Positions 47,997-60,609 of a stretch of 64,000 bases of DNA are shown here, piece after piece (within the stretch, counting starts at the first letter, position 1; every line of letters starts with the position of its first letter). The notes below the pieces were generated by a model. The model ran no database searches and was not told where the DNA came from. It saw nothing but the letters and a program-made list of their open reading frames with translations. Source of the stretch: Sambucus nigra (lineage: Eukaryota > Streptophyta > Magnoliopsida > Dipsacales > Adoxaceae). The stretch covers positions 81,066,751-81,130,750 of the forward strand of contig OX422223.1 of the NCBI GenBank assembly GCA_949130495.1. Direction: 5' to 3'. The position numbers and the translations under genes were made by a program.

Positions 47997-48971
47997 TTTT
48001 CATGTATACCAGACAAATTTAAAAAAAATTAAAAGTCATAAAAAATGAAAGAATGAGTTAGGCTTTTTAATAATGAAAATGTAAAATCTTACTAATCATT
48101 AAGTTCAATCATGTTGAAACACAAATAATAATGAAACACTGAGTTGGGCCTTTTTTTTGTTTATTTTTGTTCAAGTTCAATCGTGTTGAACGACAAAAAA
48201 CAAAAAAAAAATCAGACAGATCTGCAAAAATAAACAAAAACCCATATTAAATGGGAGTTTAATACTCATATTTGCTTATTTTCATGATAGAGAAATGTCA
48301 AGGAACATGGCTGTGGAATTTTTTTGAAAAAAGTAACATCCTTAAACGTTGTCTACTCAGAATAGTACGAATGGTTTGAGGTAGAACCTTGTGACATGAG
48401 ACTGATTTGACTTGAAAACTTGAACATTAACCGTCTTTGTCCAAGAATTGAGATTATATGTTTGTAAAGGCTTTAAGAAATTAGATAAAATAACTAACAA
48501 AACACCAACAAAAAAAAAAATTCCAACATTATATAAAATAAATAATAAAAAACTGGACAACCATAAAGATCCAATCGGGTTCTACCCGAACCAAACTAAC
48601 AGACCCAGACAATAGGGGTATGCCTGATTAGCAACGAAAAACCGGAGATCCAGTTGAATCGTCAACTTTGGGATTAAAGCTTAGAGAAAAAAATTACAAT
48701 AATACTTCTCCATTAGAGAAAAAAATGTTAGAAAAAAAGATAGATTTGAAAATACATTCTAGAATAAAAAAGCATTATAAAAAAGAGAACAAAAGGTTGG
48801 TAGTATCATTTATATCATCAAACCCTTATTCAATGTACATACATTTCGAATCAATCTTACCAAACTCTATTTTTTTTTCGATTTCTTAACTTGCCAAATA
48901 TAGTACTTATATTAAAATCAATCATGAAACAACATTTCAACAACACCTTTTAACGAGAAACAAAAATGTTC

Positions 48972-49377
48972 TCACAGTACAGTGTACCAATAAAAATAAA
49001 AATTCTTCAATATTTCTGAAATCAGGTTTCCACTCTGCTCATTCAAGAGGAAGCACCACCGCGTAGAGCTTGGTTCTTCGTGGTCTTCCTCCCTCTCAGA
49101 CAAAATCAATTCAATATGGCAGGGAGATGACATGTAAGGATTAATTCTTCCATGGGAACGGTATGTGCGACGCCTCTGCTTCTGTGCTTTTACTTGGATG
49201 TGAGATATGTGAAGTGAATCCACATCCAAGCCTTTCATTTCTGCATTACTCTAAGCGTTCTTGAGCACGTCAAGAATAAATTTTGCAGATTTAGCAGGCC
49301 AACGTCCTTGTCCATTTGAATGGCGATTTTTTGCCTGAGGTGTCGCACATAACGTCCTTGTATAAACACACTTCTCA
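48972..49377 (-). pseudogene. RPL17: Captured 60S ribosomal protein L17 (uL22) gene fragment
   Basis: One minus-strand frame reads [20 protein letters not shown], then LDVLKNA, then [15 protein letters not shown] and [20 protein letters not shown], the conserved C-terminal half of plant 60S L17. A TAG at 49251-49253 replaces a residue in the NAESNAE stretch, and about one residue is missing where VNQAQK is usual. An acceptor-like GCCTTCAG ends at 49378, so the copy kept an intron boundary. After the SEREE stretch (~49085) the reading no longer resembles L17 and ends at 48972. There is no 5' coding half. It lies in Helitron-like element 2; transduplication is the likely origin. Confidence 0.85.
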
Positions 49378-49604
49378 CTGAAGGCAAAAAAATAAAAATG
49401 TAAGAAAAGAGATATATACAAATTACCTCTAGAAAACCCACCCCTACAATATTACATCATCGGAGCCCACATAACCAAATAGATCTTCACAACCAAAGTT
49501 CTTACTGGAGTCGACATACTGGTAAAAACTTGGTCAGATCTTAGAATAAATCTACAAACACGTTTTACCCATTAAAACCAAAATCATGTGTTAACCATCA
49601 GAAA

Positions 49605-49802
49605 TAAATTGGCCAGATCTAAAAAAACTCAAAAAACAGGTGAAAAAAACCCACCTTACCTTGTGTATGTCTCACTAAAAAAGGAGCTCCAAAAACAATC
49701 AAAAATAAATTGGTCATATCTAAAAAAAACTCAAAAAATAGGTGAAAAAAACCCACCTTACCGTGTATGTCTCACTCAAAAACGAGTTCCAAAAACTGCA
49801 AA
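49605..49802. repeat. Two-unit tandem duplication (~98 bp units)
   Basis: Units at 49605-49704 and 49705-49802 share AAATTGG, CAGATCTAAAAAAACTC-like, GAAAAAAACCCACCTTACC and TATGTCTCACT blocks with a few changes. Each contains CTTACC, a donor site on the minus strand. Confidence 0.85.
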
Positions 49803-49995
49803 TAAAAAAATAAAACGTTTGTGATCAATAGTATACCTGATTTCGAACCCCTCCAAATCATTTATTCGAAACCCCTAAATCATTTATTTAAAACCCTTCA
49901 AACCCAATAACTTGAACAAAAAAGTGAGAGTACCTTTGTGACTTTGTCCATCAGATCTGAGACCCATTTCCTGTTTGAAGACATATTTCATGATT

Positions 49996-50914
49996 TGTTG
50001 TTCCAGCAGCAATTAATTAAATAAATGCAGAATTAAAGTAGGGAACGAAATTACCCAATTTTTGGAGCAAATAAATCTGGGACAGAAAAATATAAGAAAT
50101 CCCGAACTGGACAGTCTAGAACACGACTGAGTCGCGGACAATGTCGCTCTCTTTAAGGTGTTTCGCGGCTCTGCCCAAAGTGTGCTGACAGTCTTGAAGC
50201 CCCGCCACCCCCAGGATAAAACAGCCTCCAAAATCAGAAAATACGGATTGATAAAGCACAAAAATCAACCCGGTCTGTGTACACCCATTCTGTATAATTG
50301 CTCGATTCTAATAATATAATTAATCTGTAAAATGAGATTAATTATTCTGGGAGAAAAATTTCGAAACTGTATCAATGGGGAAGATGAACTGTAAAGAATT
50401 TTTGTGTTGGAACTGTGTTGAAAAACGGAGGTCTCAACCTCTTTTAATGCAAAAAATAAATAACCGTTAGTGGGCAAAAATGTGGAGAGAAAACTGGAAA
50501 GGTGGGTGGAATAATTCAACAGTAAAAGACCCACGTTTTTCTGGAATTAATTACCGTTAAAAATTAATTTTTAAAGCCCAAAATCGTTAATTTATTTGTA
50601 CAAAAAATTATTTCTTAATGAGCCCGAGCCCAAGACCCGGACCCGGACACGGTCACGGGCCGGGCCGGACGGACGGGGGCGGCGTCACGCGCGCGCGTGT
50701 GTGAATTGGCCCAATAAGTCCCCCACCCATACACACAAAACATCTAATGCCCAAAGGGCTTGCCCATTGGTTCCACAAAAAGTGTAAATATACCCAACAC
50801 ATTTTATAGGGACTACCGATGTGGGACTATACAAAAGGCATTTTTTTCAAACTTTGCACTCTTAACAGCTAACAGCTGTTGTTGCCAACAGCTGGCCACA
50901 GTCGTGTTCCAACA
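49996..50914 (-). repeat. Copia-C 3' LTR (919 bp)
   Basis: Direct repeat of 55366-56289. It contains a GC-rich block at 50625-50700 with CCCGGA-type repeats and (CG)n, in strong contrast to the AT-rich surroundings. Confidence 0.93.
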
Positions 50915-51466
50915 ATCCCCCACTCGCAAAATTTGAAAATATTTTATCGAGCAATAATTCATAGAATTATGCATAAGGAAAGGTGTCTTTCGACTTGAAC
51001 CTTTACGTAGTAAGGATGATTCAGAATATACTAGAGTAACCGTAGTTTTGAACTCTATCTCTGACAACATCCCACACACAACCCTACTTGGGTGTAGTTC
51101 TAATAGCTATCACGTTACGGCCATGTGCTTCTATCCCAGTATAGTGAACGCTCTAGGAATTTGCCCAAAATATCCATAGGAAGCGGCCACACTTCCACAT
51201 TCACATAGGTGAGTCTATCGAGAATACTCCTGTAGCTAAGTACCCCACTCAAAATAGAGCTATAGATCTCATTAAGAGTTATAATAACTCATCCTTAACT
51301 CGCTTCAGTATATCATGCTCCATAGGGATGGACTCGGAGTAAAACCCCGTTCTATATTAATTAATTATAGCATGATTCAACCCATATCACTTGTGATTTG
51401 TTATTACCCTTTGAACATATTTCTTGGGATCTACAGTCTATATGTTGGGTTACCATCACAAATGAC

Positions 51467-54400
51467 TCATTTATCCAAGGGATTTAGTCCCATCCCTTTC
51501 GAGGTGTTCCACGCCATCTCCCTAGCTAGTCCTTTAGTCAAAGGATCAGCTAAGTTCTGTTCAGACCGTATATGATCCACCCTCACAGCACCCTTAGAGA
51601 TAAATTCTCTAACATTACTATGCTTACGATGTATTTGTCGTTTCTTACCGTTATACTAACGGTTCTCAACTTTTGTAATAGCCGCAGTACTATCACAATG
51701 AATCAAAACGGCTGGTATCGGTCTTTCCCATAAAGGGATATCTGACAGGATGTTTCTTAACCAACCTGCCTCTTCACTAGCGGTAGCTAGTGCTATCATC
51801 TCAGACTCCATAGTGGATTGAGCCAAAATAGTTTGTTTCTTAGATTTCCAAGAAACTTCACCACCAGCGATGCTAAATATATATCCACTAGTAGCCTTAG
51901 AATCATCAGATAGGGTGTTCCAATCTGCATCACTAAATCCTTCAAGGACAGCGGGATGCTTATTATAGTGTAATCCGAGGTTCATCGTCCTTTTAAGGTA
52001 CCGCATGACCCTCTCAATAGCATGCCAATGATCCATACTAGGTCTACTGATAAATCTACATAGTACTCCCACAGCATAAGCTATGTCAGGTCTAGTGCAA
52101 TCTGTAGGATAACGTAAGCTACCAATAATTCTTGCATAAGCATTTTGGTTTACACTGTCGCCAGTGTTCTTAAATAACTTTACACTAGGGTCATTTGGAG
52201 TACTAGCAGGTTTACAGTCAAAGTAATTATATTTCTTTAGAGCTTTCTCAATGTAATGAGATTGATCCAAAGAAAGTCCCTTTTCTGACCTAGTAATATT
52301 AATTCCCAATATTACACTAGCTTCACCCAAATCCTTCATATCAAAATTGACACATAATAATGATTTAACATTTTCTACGGCATGAATATTAGAAACAAAT
52401 ATAAGCAAGTCATCAACATAAAGACATATAATAGTGCAAATGTTCTCAACATATTTATAATAAATGCATTTGTCACTTTCATTAATTTTAAACCCATTAG
52501 AGATGACTAGGCTATCAAATTTATCATGCCATTGTTTAGGTGCCTGTTTGAGTCCATAAAGAGATTTATCTAATTTACATACTTTATTTTCTTGACCGTG
52601 TACAATAAAACCTTCAGGTTGATCCATATAAATCTCCTCTTCTAATTCTCTATTTAAAAATACAGTTTTAACATCCATTTGGTGTACAATTAAATCATTT
52701 AAGGCAGCTATAGCAAATAGTACACGTATAGACGTTATTCTAGTCACAGGTGAAAATGTATCAAAAAAGTCTACATTTTCTCTTTGTCTAAAACCTTTAG
52801 CAACAAGGCGTGCCTTATATTTTTCAACAGTGCCATCAGGTTTTAATTTCTTTTTAAGAATCCATTTACACCCAATTGTTTTACATCCAGGAGGAAGGTC
52901 CACTAAATGCCAAGTTTTATTTGTTTCCAAAGAATCCATTTCATCATTAATAGCCTCTTGCCATAAATCGGCATCTAAAGAAGATAAAACTTCTTGAATA
53001 GTGTTAGGATCCTCCTCTAAAGTGTAGGCATAAAAGTCGGGACCAAAATCTTTTTCTACACGAGCCCTTTTACTTTTTCGAAGTTCTAAAATGGATTCAT
53101 TATTTTCTTTGTTTTTATTTAAAGAAACATTAGTGGATGACTCGCCCACACTATTTCTCAATTTAAAAGGAAATTTATCTTCATAAAAATCGGCGTCATT
53201 TGATTCAATAATTACTTGATTTTTCAAGTCATAAAATCGGTATGCTTTGCTATTAATAGCATAGCCTATAAAAATACACTCATATGCTCTACTCGCCAAT
53301 TTAGACCTTTTAGGGTCGGGTATACGTACATAGGCTAAGCACCCCCACGTTCTAAAGTATGACACATTGGGCTTAATATTTTTCCAAATTTTATAAGGAG
53401 ATATTTTCATTTTAGTCTTAGGAATTCTATTAAGCACGTGACACACAGTCAAAATAATTTCACCCCACCAATGTGAGGCAGCCCCTGAATTTAATAAAGT
53501 AGCAACAACTAATTCAGTTAATGTCCTATTTTTTCTTTCGTCTTTACCGTTCATTTCGGGCGAATAAGGGGTAGTTTTTTCGTGAATAATACCGTGGGTT
53601 TTATAAAATTCAATAAATGGTCCAGAATCATATTCGGTGCCTCTATCACTACGTAACCTTTTTATTTTCTGATTAAATTGATTTTCAATTTCATTAAGGA
53701 AAATTTTAAACATGTCAAACGCTTCACTTTTATTTTTCATTAAATACACAAACGAATAATCAGAACAGTCATCAATAAAAGTTATAAAATAACGTTTGCC
53801 ATTTCTAGTTGTGACACCATCTAATTCACAAATATCCGAATGAATTAAATCAAGTGGTTCAGATTCTCTAAAAACAGATTTATGAGGTGTCTTAGTGATT
53901 TTTGCTTGACTACACCATTCACATTTTTCAAAATCATTTAATGATAATTCGGGAATTAATCCTAAAGTGCTCATATTTTTAATTAGTCGTTTATTAACAT
54001 GACAAAGCCTAGCATGCCAAATATTAAATGAACAAGCAATATAAGCAGAAGGAGAAATTTTATTCATTGCATCAACATTCAATTTAAACATCCCATCAGT
54101 GGCATAACCCTTGCCTACAAAAATTCCATTTTTGGTCAAAGTAAATAAATCAGCACCAATAATTTGAGTAAAGCCAGCTTTGTTGAGAAGATAGCCCGAA
54201 ACCAAATTTTTCTTATCTCGGGAGTGTGAAGAACTTCTTTGAGGATAATAGTCTTTCCCGAAGTGAACTTCAATTCCACATTTCTAGTACCAGCAACCTC
54301 AGTGGAGTGAGAATCACCCAACAACACCTTCTTATCTGCAGTCTCAGAATAAGTCTTAAACAGACTACGGTCATAACAGATATGGCGGGAAGCGCCAGTA

Positions 54401-55336
54401 TCCAACCACCACCCTTCGGCACCGCTAACCATGTTGATTTCTGAAATCATAGCACATAGGTCCTCTTCGATCAAATTCGCTTGTGCTTGTGGCACATTGC
54501 GACATTTGCGAGCCATATGGTCAGGCTTGCCACAGTTGAAACAGAGAAACTGTCCCGAGTTGCTAGACTGTCCATTTCCAGGGTTCTTATACTTATTCTG
54601 AGTCTGAGTCTGATTTTTAAAATTCTGGTTGTGGCTCTTTTTCTGATTTTTCATATTTTTTCCGTTTGCCTTTAAAACAACTGGAGTGTGGTTCTTTTTC
54701 TGATTTTTGTTGTTAGACACAACAAGAATTTCATCTTTATAGTCCTATTTTCGGGATTCCTCCTCAATTCTCAATTTAGTAATAAGTGACTCTAGTGAAA
54801 ATTATTTAGACTTATGCCTCAAAATATTTTTAAACTCTTTGAACAGTGGAGGAATTTATCAATTATTACAGCCACCTGAAATTGCTCATCTAAAGCCATG
54901 CCCTCGGAAATAATTTCATGGGCAATCATTTGCAAATCATGGGTTTGAGCAACAACAGATTTGTCATCCGTCATTTGAAATTTCAAATAACGGATGACGG
55001 CATATTTTTTAGCACCCGCCTCCTCCGTGTCATATTTTTTAAAAAGTGCGTCCCAAACATCTTTCGCAGTTTTATAATTGGCATAATAGTCATAAAGTTC
55101 GTCACTTAGAGCATTCGGAATATAGTTCTTACACAAAAAATCATTTTCTTCCCAAGTTCTAATGGTTTTGCTTTCCTCAACAATAGGTGGATTATTTACT
55201 ACGGGTTTGTCAAATTGAACTCACGATGTGACTTTTTTCGTAGTTAAATAAAATAGCAGTTTTTTGCTCCAACGTTTAAAATGGGTGCCTTCATATTTGA
55301 AAGGCTTATTAAGGTTACTTGAGTTAATTTCATCCA
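51467..55336 (-). pseudogene. Copia-C gag-pol with few breaks
   Basis: Start ATG at 55336 (MDEINSSN). Gag is followed by knuckle CFNCGKPDHMARKC and protease WWLDTGASRHIC (near 54405), then a 849-codon open stretch (54205-51656). This stretch has integrase ([34 protein letters not shown]), RT with [13 protein letters not shown] and LYVDDLLIF (near 52415) and RNase H (FSDADW, STMESEM, HCDSTAA). Breaks: TGA near 55219, a frame change near 54850, TAA near 54805, TAG near 54748, a 1-nt frame change in an A-run near 54210, and TAG at 51656. After that TAG the usual C-terminus continues (RSEQNLADPLTKGL) to a stop at 51467. All catalytic residues I looked for are present. Confidence 0.92.
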
Positions 55337-55365
55337 TAGCAGAATTTTCCTACACACCTTAAAAT

Positions 55366-56289
55366 TGTTGTTCCAGCAACAATTAATTAAATAAATGCAG
55401 AATTAAAGTAGGGAACGAAATTACCCAATTTTTGGAGCAAATAAATCTGGGACAGAAAAATATAAGAAATCCGAAACTGGACAGTCTAGAACACGGCTGA
55501 GTCACGGACAATGTCGCTCTCTTTAAGGTGTTTCGCGGCTCTGCCCAAAGTGTGCTGACAGTCTCGAAGCCCCTCCACCCCCAGGATAAAACAGCCTCCA
55601 AAATCAGAAAATACGGATTGATAAAGCACAAAAATCAACCCGGTCTGTGTACACCCATTCTGTATAATTGCTCGATTCTAATAATATAATTAATCTGTAA
55701 AATGAGATTAATTATTCTGGGATAAAAATTTCGGAACTGTATCAATGGGGAAGATGAACTGTAAAGAATTTTTGTGTTGGAACTGTGTTGAAAAACGGAG
55801 GTCTCAACCTCTTTTTATGCAAAAAATAAATAACCGTTAGTGGGCAAAAACGTGGAGAGAAAACTGGAAACGTGGGTGGAATAATTCAACAGTAAAGTCC
55901 CACGTTTTTCTAGAATTAATTACCGTTAAAAATTAATTTTTAAATCCCAAAACCGTTAATTTATTTGTCCAAAAAATTATTTCTTAATGAGCCCAAGACC
56001 CGGACCCGGACCCGGACCCGGACACGGGCACGGGCCGGGCCGAACGGACGGCGGCGGCGGCGCGCGCGCGCGTGTGTGACTTGGCCCAATAAGTCCCCCA
56101 ACCATACACACAAAACATCTAATGCCCAAAGGGCTTGCCCATTGGTTCCACAAAAAGTGTAAATATACCCAACACATTTTATAGGGACTACCGATGTGGG
56201 ACTATACAAAAGGCATTTTTTTCAAACTTTGCACTCTTAATAGCTAATAGCTGCTGTTGCCAACAGCTGGCCACAACTGTGTTCCAACA
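55366..56289 (-). repeat. Copia-C 5' LTR (924 bp)
   Basis: Partner of 49996-50914. The GC-rich block is at 55987-56080, with one more CCCGGA unit and a longer GGC/CG run than the 3' copy. Confidence 0.93.
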
Positions 56290-56299
56290 TGATTGAAGA

Positions 56300-57046
56300 C
56301 CCATTTATTGATATATTCCCAACATCGGATATGTGAGAAAAACTGTTGTCTCACCATGTGAAATAGAGGCTTTAAAACACAATAAAAGTGAAGTTAAGTT
56401 TTAAATGAATACAAATGAGTTTAAGTTAGTCAATCTATAAAAATAGAAATACTAATAAAGACAGTGAGAAAGAAAACTCACCGTAAAAATCGTGAAGAAT
56501 GGCTGGGTTCTCTGGTTGATTGAGCAAGAGAGAGAGAGAGCGCTAGTGGGGAAAGAAACTTTTCAATTATTTGCTGTGTGCATTGGATATTGTGGGTAAG
56601 ATTCGTGTGGATAAATGTTTGCTGTGTGCGTTGGAGATTGTGATTTGGTTTTCAAATTAAAGTGAGTTAACATGTGGGATAACTAAATGGAAGTAAAGGA
56701 TGTGAATCATTAGATTGATTTGGGAGGATGTGCTAAAATCTCAACCCTTGGTCTTTTACGGTTTTACTCCTTTTTCGAATTTTGAAAAAGTGTGGGATAC
56801 AATCTGTAGTACAAATTAAGGGGGGAATTCAAAATTTGAAGGGGAAAAATAGAATGTGCAACAAAAGTTCATCCGATGACATCATATTTTCATCTACAAT
56901 GCTAAGTGGTATTTCCTTCATTTGCCATGTCACAATCCTAAGTAGTGACGTGGTAAAATCTCACACCCTTAGATCACTCCAAAAAATTTGATTCCAGTCG
57001 TTGGATTGTTGACACTATTCAAACACTCCTCTCCCATATTATATAT
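56300..57046 (-). other. Helitron 2 distal part, possible captured 5' UTR exon
   Basis: Around 56480-56540 the minus strand shows a (CT)n-rich leader-like stretch followed by a donor-like ACG|GTGAGT. It lacks an ATG. It could be a first non-coding exon of a captured gene, perhaps of the L17 gene, but this is only inference. The rest has no recognisable coding content. 56945-57046 matches 61165-61268. Confidence 0.3.
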
Positions 57047-58299
57047 ACTAGTGAAATGCCCGTGCCTGAAGGCACGGCGAAAAGTTCGAAAGTACATAAT
57101 CACAAAACAACGAAAATTTTAAAAATACGTAATTATAAAACGACAAAAATATCGTTCCCCAACAAAACAAAATAAAGTGTAGTTTTAAAACAAATTGGCC
57201 ATAATTTCTCTTGTTTATAGGACTATCTAACCTGTTTAACAAATAACAAATTGTCCAACACCATTCAAATAATCTAAATTCATCAAACAAACTCACATAT
57301 AACATGAAATATATAATATTCATCAACTGAACTCACATCGTGCCTCAAATAAACAAAGTGTCCATTTAAAAAAAAAAGGCATGGTTTCCTTTGTTTATTG
57401 GACTAACCACCCTCTTAAGGGATAACAAATTCAACAATATTTAATGATCTCAAAAGTTAAATTCATCAACAACATTTAAAAAGTCCAAGTTCATCTAACA
57501 ATACTTCATCTTGGTTGTCACAATACCCCCATCCAACATATTTGTCCCTTCAAAAACCAAATCAATAGTTGTGTAGTACCATGGAGTAAATCTCAAAAGA
57601 CAACAAATATTCTTGATTTTTTTTTTTAAAGTGAGAGAGAATATGCCTTGAATATCAACACGGATTAACTGAAGTCGTCCTGCATGTTCCACTATAATAA
57701 TTGTATGTAGTTTTCAAAATGTGACTTGATACAAAACAAAAAATACAGGTAGTCAATTGAAATAGCTATCAAATATTATATAGGAATATAAAATGAAATA
57801 TACAATATTCATCAGTCAAAATCACTGTCTATAAAAAAAGTGTCAATTTTTTAAAAAAATTGGGCATAATTTTCTTTGTTTATTGGACTATCCACCCTGT
57901 TTAAGGGGAAACAACAAATCCAACAATATAAAAAAAGAATCCCAAATTGGATGTAATCCAACAATATAAAAACATCCACAAAGTCATAGTAATAGTAATT
58001 ATCCATTCCAATATGGAAAAGATTTGGGAACAAACAATTAATAACTGGCCCAAACATTATTTATAAAAAACAAATTGTACCTGAAAACGTGTTATTTACG
58101 CAAAATAATTGCTTAAATGAATCACGCTTCCACCTGAGATGCATCAAAAAGAAAAAAATAGTAAGCCAATAACTAAAATACACGCCAAATAAATTAAATT
58201 AGAACACAAAAAAATCAAACTTAGATGACATTACCAAAAACACACCCAATGCTTATCTGCAACAAAACAATATTAGATCTGCAAAAAAATAAATTAGAT

Positions 58300-58500
58300 C
58301 AGCAAAAAAAAATTATAAAAGTAAAAAAATAAACAATATAAACAAAAAAATGTGGCTGGAGGGTAGAGGGTGGAAGAGGGGAGAGGGAGGGGAGAGGGAG
58401 AGAAAATCGTGGAAAATGAAAACAAGGTAAGGGGGTAGAAGGAAAACGGGGGAGGCATCCTAAAGGGGGTTTTTTTTCCCCCAAAATCCAAGCACCCCCT
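58300..58500. repeat. A-rich then GA-rich low-complexity segment
   Basis: Purine-rich GGGAGAGGG repeats on plus with no coding evidence; proline/serine-rich frames on minus are composition artefacts. Confidence 0.6.
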
Positions 58501-59014
58501 TTACCCTTTAATGGATAATGTGCATCAGTGTGTATCGGCGATATGTAACAGTGTATGTGTGTGTATTGGCATTACCTAACGGTGTATGGGTGATACATGT
58601 GTCATTTTTTTACATGTGCTTAAAGAAAGGGGTGGATTTAAAAAAAACTAAACTCCCTAAAACTACAAACCCCAAAACAGATTTACACCCCTCAAACCCA
58701 AAATCTGTAAATTAAAAAAGAAACAAATCTTGATGACTAAAATCCAACTCATGATTAATTCATATACCATTCAAACCAAACACAAAAACAAACCACCAAA
58801 TAAAAATCCAACTCAAAATTAATGCACAAACCTTTTCGATTTTTTCCTAAAGACTCTACCTGCAATATGGAACAAAACTCTTAAAATTTTCAAACCAAAA
58901 GAACATACAATGATATGTAGATCCAAAAAAAAAACCTACAATGAACTAAAAAGTACCAGAATGAAAAAGTTGTGTAATTAATTCTGCAAATCTCAATCAA
59001 TACAACAGATATGT

Positions 59015-60609
59015 TGAAAGCGAGAGCTTTTCTAAATCAAAGCTCTGATAATTTCCTTTTATGTAAATCGATGCGGAAGCGTACAACGGTGGTGATGGTT
59101 CAACATTAACACACCAGGTGAAGTAAAATTAATCAATTAATATATTTACTTAAACCAATTAATTCATTAATCCAAGCCCTAGAAATTTGCCTAAGTCATG
59201 ATTGTCAATATTCCAAAGTTAGGCCAAACCAATTTTAGCAAATGACTTGAATTAAACAACTTTACCCAATATTTAATTTAAGTCCAAATTAGATTGAGTG
59301 TGATAATTTAAACCGAATTTTATCTTGAGTTATCCTAAGCATGCATTCTAAATTATTTATACAAGATAAAATCAATCACACTACGCCGCGATGTACGAGG
59401 AAAACCCCAAGACGGGAAACAACCTCGGACGGCCCTAGCCACAAATCCACTAGATACGGAATTACAAGTACAAGACAGAAAGACTTACAACACACGACTC
59501 GATCCCTCTCAAGCCTTGACGCTTATTCTTGTAGACACCTCTTCCTAGCGGATAACCTTGGAACACCACCGCGGTCTCGGAATCCACCGATAGGACTTTA
59601 TATGGTCACCGTCACCCGAGCAAGGAGCCTTTCTTCGAGTGGGTAGAATCGCAACAAAACGTCTTCTTCTTTGATGGATGTAGAAGCAAACCAAAACTTC
59701 TCTTTGAAACGGAAGAGATAAACCGGTGCCAAACTCCAAGCAATTGATATGTATATATGTGAACTTGGATAAACAATATGGGTGTAAAACTAGAGTGATA
59801 AAATACTTTCTCTTGAAAAATAGCACTCAAAACATGATCTTTTTCTCTTTTTGTTTTTGCTCTCAAAACACTCTCTAAGAGTTTGTATGATATGAAAAAG
59901 ATAGATTATCAAAAGTGATTCCCGCACATATTAAAGTCTGAAAAAGTTGGTTAAAAACTAAGTGGGGAAGTGGGTGCAAAACTGCCAAAAACTGCCAAAA
60001 AATGTTTCCGCCTGGCATCTCATTCGAACGACATTTCATTCGAACGAAATCTCGTTTGAACGAGACTTCTAACGACGTTCCAGATTGAACTCGTTAGAAT
60101 CTCGTTGGATATCTCGTTCGAACAGAAGATTCGTTCGAACGACATATCGAACGACATTTCATAGGCCTATACTGGAACCTCGTTGGCAGGTTCGTTCGAA
60201 CGACAATCTCGTGCGAACGACTCTATCGAACGAAAAACCAGAAAGTTTGAATATTCTTGTTTAAGCCCAGAAAACTTTATAAACATTTATTTAAAGTTTT
60301 AATTAATTCTTTCTTAAAACAAAACACAGTTTTTATAAAACCTAACACCCAATAAACTTGTTCCAATCTCCTATATATATAATATTGCATTCATACCTTG
60401 GGAGCATGGAACTATAGTTGATGACGTAGAAACGAGGCACGCAAATCGGCATATTTGATGAAGCTTTATACTCTTTGCCGCTACATCTTCAACAAACACT
60501 TCATAGGCTTGAGAGTATTACAATTACATTCTATCCTATGAATAAATGTTTTTGTCCGGAATTGAGCCAACACTATACATGGACTCAATTGGAAATTTGT
60601 GTCCTTACA
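59015..60609 (-). repeat. Solo LTR 2 (Copia-type, 1595 bp)
   Basis: On minus it starts TGTAAGGACACAAATTTCC and ends ...CTCTCGCTTTCA, with perfect duplication TATGT (59010-59014, 60610-60614). Homologous to 14995-16252. A GCTCTGATA motif near 59040 resembles part of a tRNA-Met PBS but lies inside the TSD-bounded unit. Confidence 0.88.
60020..60236. repeat. TCGTTCGAACGA palindrome array in solo LTR 2
   Basis: About nine CGAACGA/TCGTTCG units plus ACTTCTAACGA words, 370-590 bp into the LTR on minus. It shares CGAACGAGACTTCTAACGA-type phrases nearly verbatim with Gypsy-2. Confidence 0.88.

Larger units (their letters stand above)
49996..56289 (-). mobile_element. Copia-C: nearly full-length Copia element
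   Basis: LTRs of 919 and 924 bp, both TGTTGTTCC...GTTCCAACA, with perfect duplication TGATT (49991-49995, 56290-56294). Gag-pol on the minus strand has Copia order. A polypurine tract (GAGTGGGGGAT on minus, 50915-50925) lies beside the left LTR. I could not identify a standard tRNA-Met PBS beside the right LTR. About 30 differences are visible between the LTRs, ~3%, older than Gypsy-2. It is inserted in Helitron-like element 2. Confidence 0.94.
46982..57046 (-). mobile_element. Helitron-like element 2, minus strand, interrupted by Copia-C
   Basis: The minus-strand 3' end has a stem-loop (GTGC/GCAC, 46995-47008) then CTAG|T at 46982, with ~150 bp homologous to the ends at 13323 and 57048. The distal end near 57046 resembles 61140-61268 (CTTAGATC, then CGTTGGATTG- and CACTCCTCTC-like sequence). 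The interior contains a hAT MITE, a ribosomal protein L17 gene fragment, a tandem duplication and Copia-C. No helicase is visible. The 5' terminus is assigned only by similarity. Confidence 0.5.
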
